This document shows positions 61,352 to 64,000 of a stretch of DNA of 64,000 nt, piece after piece. Both the position numbers and the translations under genes were made by a program. Source of the DNA: Rhodococcus sp. 06-235-1A (GTDB taxonomy: Bacteria > Actinomycetota > Actinomycetes > Mycobacteriales > Mycobacteriaceae); the NCBI RefSeq assembly GCF_002258785.1, contig NZ_NOYI01000016.1, positions 60,457-124,456 on the forward strand, written 5' to 3'. The notes under the pieces are model-generated. The model was not told the DNA's origin. It worked only from the letters and a program-made list of their open reading frames with translations, and searched no databases. Each line of letters opens with the position of its first letter. The stretch's first letter is position 1.

Positions 61352-63003
61352 GCCGATGTCCCCCTCGCGGGTGCTGTGGCCAGGTGCAGTGTGGGCCAGT
61401 CGTGGACGTCGGCGAGAAGCTGGCGATCGTGGGTGGAGATGACCACTGCAGCCTGGGTTGCTGACAGCGCAGCGGTGAGTTCGTCGACCAGGGCCACCGA
61501 GAGGTGGTTGGTCGGTTCGTCGAGAAGCAAGACATGAGGTTTTGTCGCCAGCACGATCGCCAGATCGAGGCGACGTTGCTGCCCCATCGACAGCTCACCT
61601 ATCCGCTTGCTCGATTCTCGCGCACGAAGTAGACCGAGGTGCGAGAGGCCGATTGCTTCCGACGAATCCAGGATCCCCGCCGCTATCAGCGCATCGAGGT
61701 GCGCGGAGTAAACCTCGCTGGCGCGCTGGCTCGACGGTAGATCGGTTTCCTGACGCAGGAAGCCGAGACGGATACCCTGTGACCTGCGAACATCGCCCAT
61801 TGTGGGGTGTAGCTCGCCGGCGAGCACGCTCAGTAGCGTCGATTTCCCGGCACCGTTCGGACCGGTCACCACGAGCCGGTCGCCGCGAGAGAGGACGCAG
61901 GACACCTTGAAGGTCATGCGATCGTCGACAGTGATCCGATCCGCACTGAGCAACACGGAACCGGTACTCGGTAGGAGTTCAGGAAATCTGAACTGTTGAG
62001 GTGGTTCCGGCACCGTCACCGCGTGCGCTTCGAGCTGCTCCGCTCGTCGATGAACGCTCTGTACGAGCCCGCCTGCTCGGGTCGCGCGACCGTGCTTGTT
62101 CGTTCCCTTCTCCGGTTTCCACCCGGACTGCAGACGATTCTGCGCCGCGCTGAGACTGTCTTTCAGTCGGGCATGCTCGGCTTGTTGCTGGTTGTACTCC
62201 TGCTCCCAGAGCGCGCGCTCGGCGAGGCGGCCTTCGCGATATCCCGCATATCCGTTGCCGTACAATCGGATTCGACCATCGGGTGAGGGGTCGAGATCGA
62301 CAATGGTGTCCGCTACCTCGGTGAGCAATACACGGTCGTGGGTGACTGCCACGACGCCTCCACTGCGCGTCCGGAGCTGCGCACTCAGAAAATCGAGGCC
62401 GCTCCGGTCGAGATGATTTGTTGGCTCGTCGAGGAGCAGAAAGTCGTCGTCCGCGCCCAGGAGGCACGCCAGACGCACCCGGTACCGCTGCCCCACGGAT
62501 AACGTGTCCAGTGACCGCTCTAGGTCGGTTTCGGCGTCGAGAGCTTCCAACGCGATCCGCACGCGGCGCTCGGCATCCCACGCATCAAGTGTTTCAGCGC
62601 GTTCCAATACTGTTGCGTATCGCTGAGCACCGTCGGTACATGTGTCGGAGAGGGCGAGCATGGCCGCATCCAGTTCCGCCAATGCCCTGAGTGGCTCGGC
62701 TATCGCGTCAGCGACAGCTTGCCCTACCGTTCGGCCGTCTTGCGCAGGCATTTCCTGCTCAGCAACGCCCAGCGTGCCGATGCGCTGCACCGTGCCGGAA
62801 TCGGGAGCGAGGGTGCCGTCGAGCACGTGCAGCAAGGTTGATTTTCCGCGTCCGTTCTCGCCGACGATGGCGATCCGGGATGTAGGTGTGACGACGAGGT
62901 CGACGTGGTTCAAGACTGTTTCGGCCCCGCGCGTCACACAGACGTCAGAGGCAATGAGTTGAGCACGTTCGCGTGCTGGTCGAGCATTCGGAGAGGTGAG
63001 CAT
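61348..63003 (-). CDS. ABC-F ATPase, candidate ribosome-protection/self-resistance protein
   Basis: 551 residues from the ATG at 63003 (GAAGGA six bases upstream). Two ABC domains without membrane segments: Walker A GENGRGKSTLL and GPNGAGKSTLL, signatures LSVGQRYRVRL and LSMGQQRRLDL, Walker B LLLDEPTNHLD and LLLDEPTNHLS, with a charged interdomain linker (about 240-300). This is the ABC-F layout; antibiotic-resistance members bind the ribosome and displace drugs. Others are housekeeping factors, but its pairing with an MFS exporter on a transposon favours resistance. Confidence 0.9.
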   Translation of the reverse strand: MLTSPNARPARERAQLIASDVCVTRGAETVLNHVDLVVTPTSRIAIVGENGRGKSTLLHVLDGTLAPDSGTVQRIGTLGVAEQEMPAQDGRTVGQAVADAIAEPLRALAELDAAMLALSDTCTDGAQRYATVLERAETLDAWDAERRVRIALEALDAETDLERSLDTLSVGQRYRVRLACLLGADDDFLLLDEPTNHLDRSGLDFLSAQLRTRSGGVVAVTHDRVLLTEVADTIVDLDPSPDGRIRLYGNGYAGYREGRLAERALWEQEYNQQQAEHARLKDSLSAAQNRLQSGWKPEKGTNKHGRATRAGGLVQSVHRRAEQLEAHAVTVPEPPQQFRFPELLPSTGSVLLSADRITVDDRMTFKVSCVLSRGDRLVVTGPNGAGKSTLLSVLAGELHPTMGDVRRSQGIRLGFLRQETDLPSSQRASEVYSAHLDALIAAGILDSSEAIGLSHLGLLRARESSKRIGELSMGQQRRLDLAIVLATKPHVLLLDEPTNHLSVALVDELTAALSATQAAVVISTHDRQLLADVHDWPTLHLATAPARGTSA

Positions 63004-63341
63004 TCGAGTCCTTCGAGAGGACGCACCGAGCCGGAAGACGGCAAACAGGCACGCCAAAGACGGCGACCGCGTTGGGTCGAGAACGAGCGGCCACCGCCGA
63101 CTCGGATCACTCCACGAGCGCGGAAGGCCTTACTCAGCCGTCTCAGGAAAAGTACAAATGCACGTCCTCGAAGGTAAAGGGTAATGAATCGAAACGCAAC
63201 CAATAAGTTAGTACGTTCGGCTGCTTGGTCGGTGACCTGCGGGCCGGAAGTCGATAGCGCGGCCCTCGAATCGCATACACGATCTGCCCCGACAGTCCGT
63301 TGACACTGTCGTTCAGTCCAGACACGCCCTGAACTGGACAG
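63004..63341 (-). promoter_or_regulatory. Upstream region of the ABC-F gene
   Basis: No gene is evident in these 338 bases. A short frame GTGCATTTGTACTTTTCCTGA (minus strand, 63163-63143) could be the end of a leader peptide; ABC-F resistance genes are often controlled by such leaders. Near the element end, GTTCAG/CTGAAC and TCCAG/CTGGA repeats interlock at about 63310-63337, a possible recombinase-binding site. Confidence 0.35.
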
Positions 63342-63386
63342 ATGTACGCAAACATCCCGCCGCACAGTGCTAGTACCCCCAGAGAA
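63342..63386 (-). repeat. Right terminal inverted repeat of the Tn554-like element
   Basis: Read inward on the minus strand it begins TTCTCTGGGGGTACTAGCAC and ends GATGTTTGCGTACATC, matching the left end (48756-48801) at about 70 percent of positions. Confidence 0.75.
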
Positions 63387-63392
63387 GTGCAC

Positions 63393-63800
63393 CTCGTAGA
63401 TCCGGGATCGACCGACCCTCTCGATGCCGCGTCGATCTGTCTCGACGGCATAGATCTGGTCGTGACGACCGTGCACGGCCGAGACGTACCACCCACGCGC
63501 GCAAGAGCTTTGCTTGCCAGGAATCGTCGGCACGGCAGCATCCTGGCCGTCACGGACGGACGCATGCCCGGTATCGATCTCACCATCGCATCGACCGTCC
63601 ACAGCTACGGCGGCATCGAGCAGGGGAGGGGCCGCATCAAGTCGATCACCCTCGACACCACCGTCCACGGACGTGGAACGCAGCACCGCACCGGCCGCTA
63701 CACCCTCACCGCCCCAAGTTTCGGCGAGACAGGCCTGCGCTGGACACCCGCACCCGCCGGCGACCTCGCCGGCCGACGACCACTCGCAGCCGCGCAATGA
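63393..63800 (+). pseudogene. imuA': 3' half of the split ImuA-prime-like gene
   Basis: 135 codons plus stop from the right transposon junction: LVDPGSTDPLDAASICLDGI, then VVTTVHGRDVPPTRARALLA and SILAVTDGRMPG, as in the C-terminal half of mycobacterial ImuA-prime. Joined to 48324-48749 across either 6-base junction it reads A-K-(I/V)-H-L-V-D-P in frame. An ATG inside the element (63342) could give a short fused product. The stop overlaps an ATG (ATGA) of a following short frame. Confidence 0.8.
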
Positions 63801-63907
63801 CTACCGACAATGAGGCCGGCATCTTCGACGCCTGGCCCACCACCTTCGAGCCACCCACCCGCCGCATCGTCGATCCACCGATGTCGGTGAAAGTGAATGT
63901 GTTGTAG
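63797..63907 (+). CDS. Short ORF coupled to the ImuA-prime-like gene
   Basis: 36 residues starting MTTDNEAGIFDAWPTTFEPP and ending at TAG 63905-63907. The ATGA overlap suggests a real downstream gene, but it is far shorter than the ImuB expected here, so it may be a truncated gene. After it an open frame runs to the end of the window without a clear start; nothing further is assigned. Confidence 0.3.
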   Translation: MTTDNEAGIFDAWPTTFEPPTRRIVDPPMSVKVNVL

Positions 63908-64000
63908 ACGGGGTTTGCCTCTGACCACTGTGCATCCGATTAGTATCCCGCTGTTTCGGGCCATCACCAACGAGGGTTCGACACCTGCCCGAATCACGCT

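Larger units (their letters stand above)
48756..63386. mobile_element. Tn554-family transposon carrying a plantazolicin-type gene cluster
   Basis: About 14.6 kb. It carries a tnpA-tnpB-tnpC set at the left end in Tn554 order. Both ends start TTCTxTGGGG and stay about 70 percent alike for about 45 bases, with GATGTT near position 30-36 in each. The flanks are the two halves of one interrupted gene, and the 6-base junctions differ (ATCCAT left, GTGCAC right), as in Tn554-type insertion, which makes no target duplication. Cargo: an azole-peptide biosynthetic cluster plus an ABC-F/MFS pair. Confidence 0.85.

Overview
The window looks like part of a large actinobacterial plasmid, most likely from Rhodococcus or a close mycolic-acid relative. 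Base composition is GC-rich, GTG starts and 4-base ATGA/GTGA overlaps are common, LGFP-repeat envelope proteins and an Lsr2 nucleoid protein are present, and many genes are of plasmid type (a partition-like protein at 20-826, DUF2637 at 992-1810, a ParB-like protein at 37130-38848, a KfrA-like coiled coil at 46572-47501). No rRNA or core housekeeping gene is seen.

Layout. 0-6 kb: partition-like and DUF2637 genes, a gamma-butyrolactone signalling module (AfsA-like synthase, TetR-type receptor, NAD-dependent epimerase) and a HTH/PIN toxin-antitoxin pair. 6.4-8.8 kb: a complete IS21-type element. 9-15 kb: a cell-envelope island on the minus strand (two lipoproteins, an LGFP-repeat protein, an LGFP plus matrixin-like metalloprotease, an anchored protein). 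Three related palindromes at 6.27, 12.1 and 15.0 kb suggest a common regulator. 16.3 kb: sequence that reads as the two halves of one tRNA in swapped order. 16.9-19.4 kb: a winged-helix/nucleotidyl-cyclase operon and a PIN-like protein. 19.5-31.3 kb: a resolvase gene cut at its start by a Tn402/Tn5053-like transposon (tniA, frameshifted tniB, tniQ), then resistance-like acyl- and nucleotidyl-transferases, regulators, and a second resolvase with a likely res site. 31-39 kb: plasmid backbone with twin pentapeptide-repeat proteins and duplicated non-coding stretches. 39-41.7 kb: an IS110 transposase and a BenE-type transporter. 42-48 kb: duplicated membrane-protein units, a HExxH/HTH protein, Lsr2, and two small genes with the same structured 5' leader.

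The most striking region is 48,756-63,386. A Tn554-type transposon (two tyrosine recombinases and a TnpC-like protein, imperfect terminal inverted repeats) is inserted in an ImuA-prime-like gene, whose halves lie at 48,324 and 63,393 and rejoin in frame. Its cargo is a plantazolicin-type biosynthetic cluster: a minus-strand operon in the order J-C-D-B-E (J-type protein, leader-binding C protein, YcaO cyclodehydratase, SagB-type dehydrogenase, CPBP protease) and a divergent plus-strand operon with a 45-residue precursor (core RCTCTTAPCCCCTG), a YmcC-like membrane protein and a methyltransferase. An ABC-F ATPase and an MFS exporter complete the cargo.

How it fits together: the precursor leader would be bound by the C protein, ten Cys/Thr cyclised by the YcaO protein, rings oxidised by the flavin dehydrogenase, the leader removed by the CPBP protease, the exposed Arg N-methylated, and the product exported. 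All functions are inferred from family resemblance and motifs read by eye; no database search was possible.
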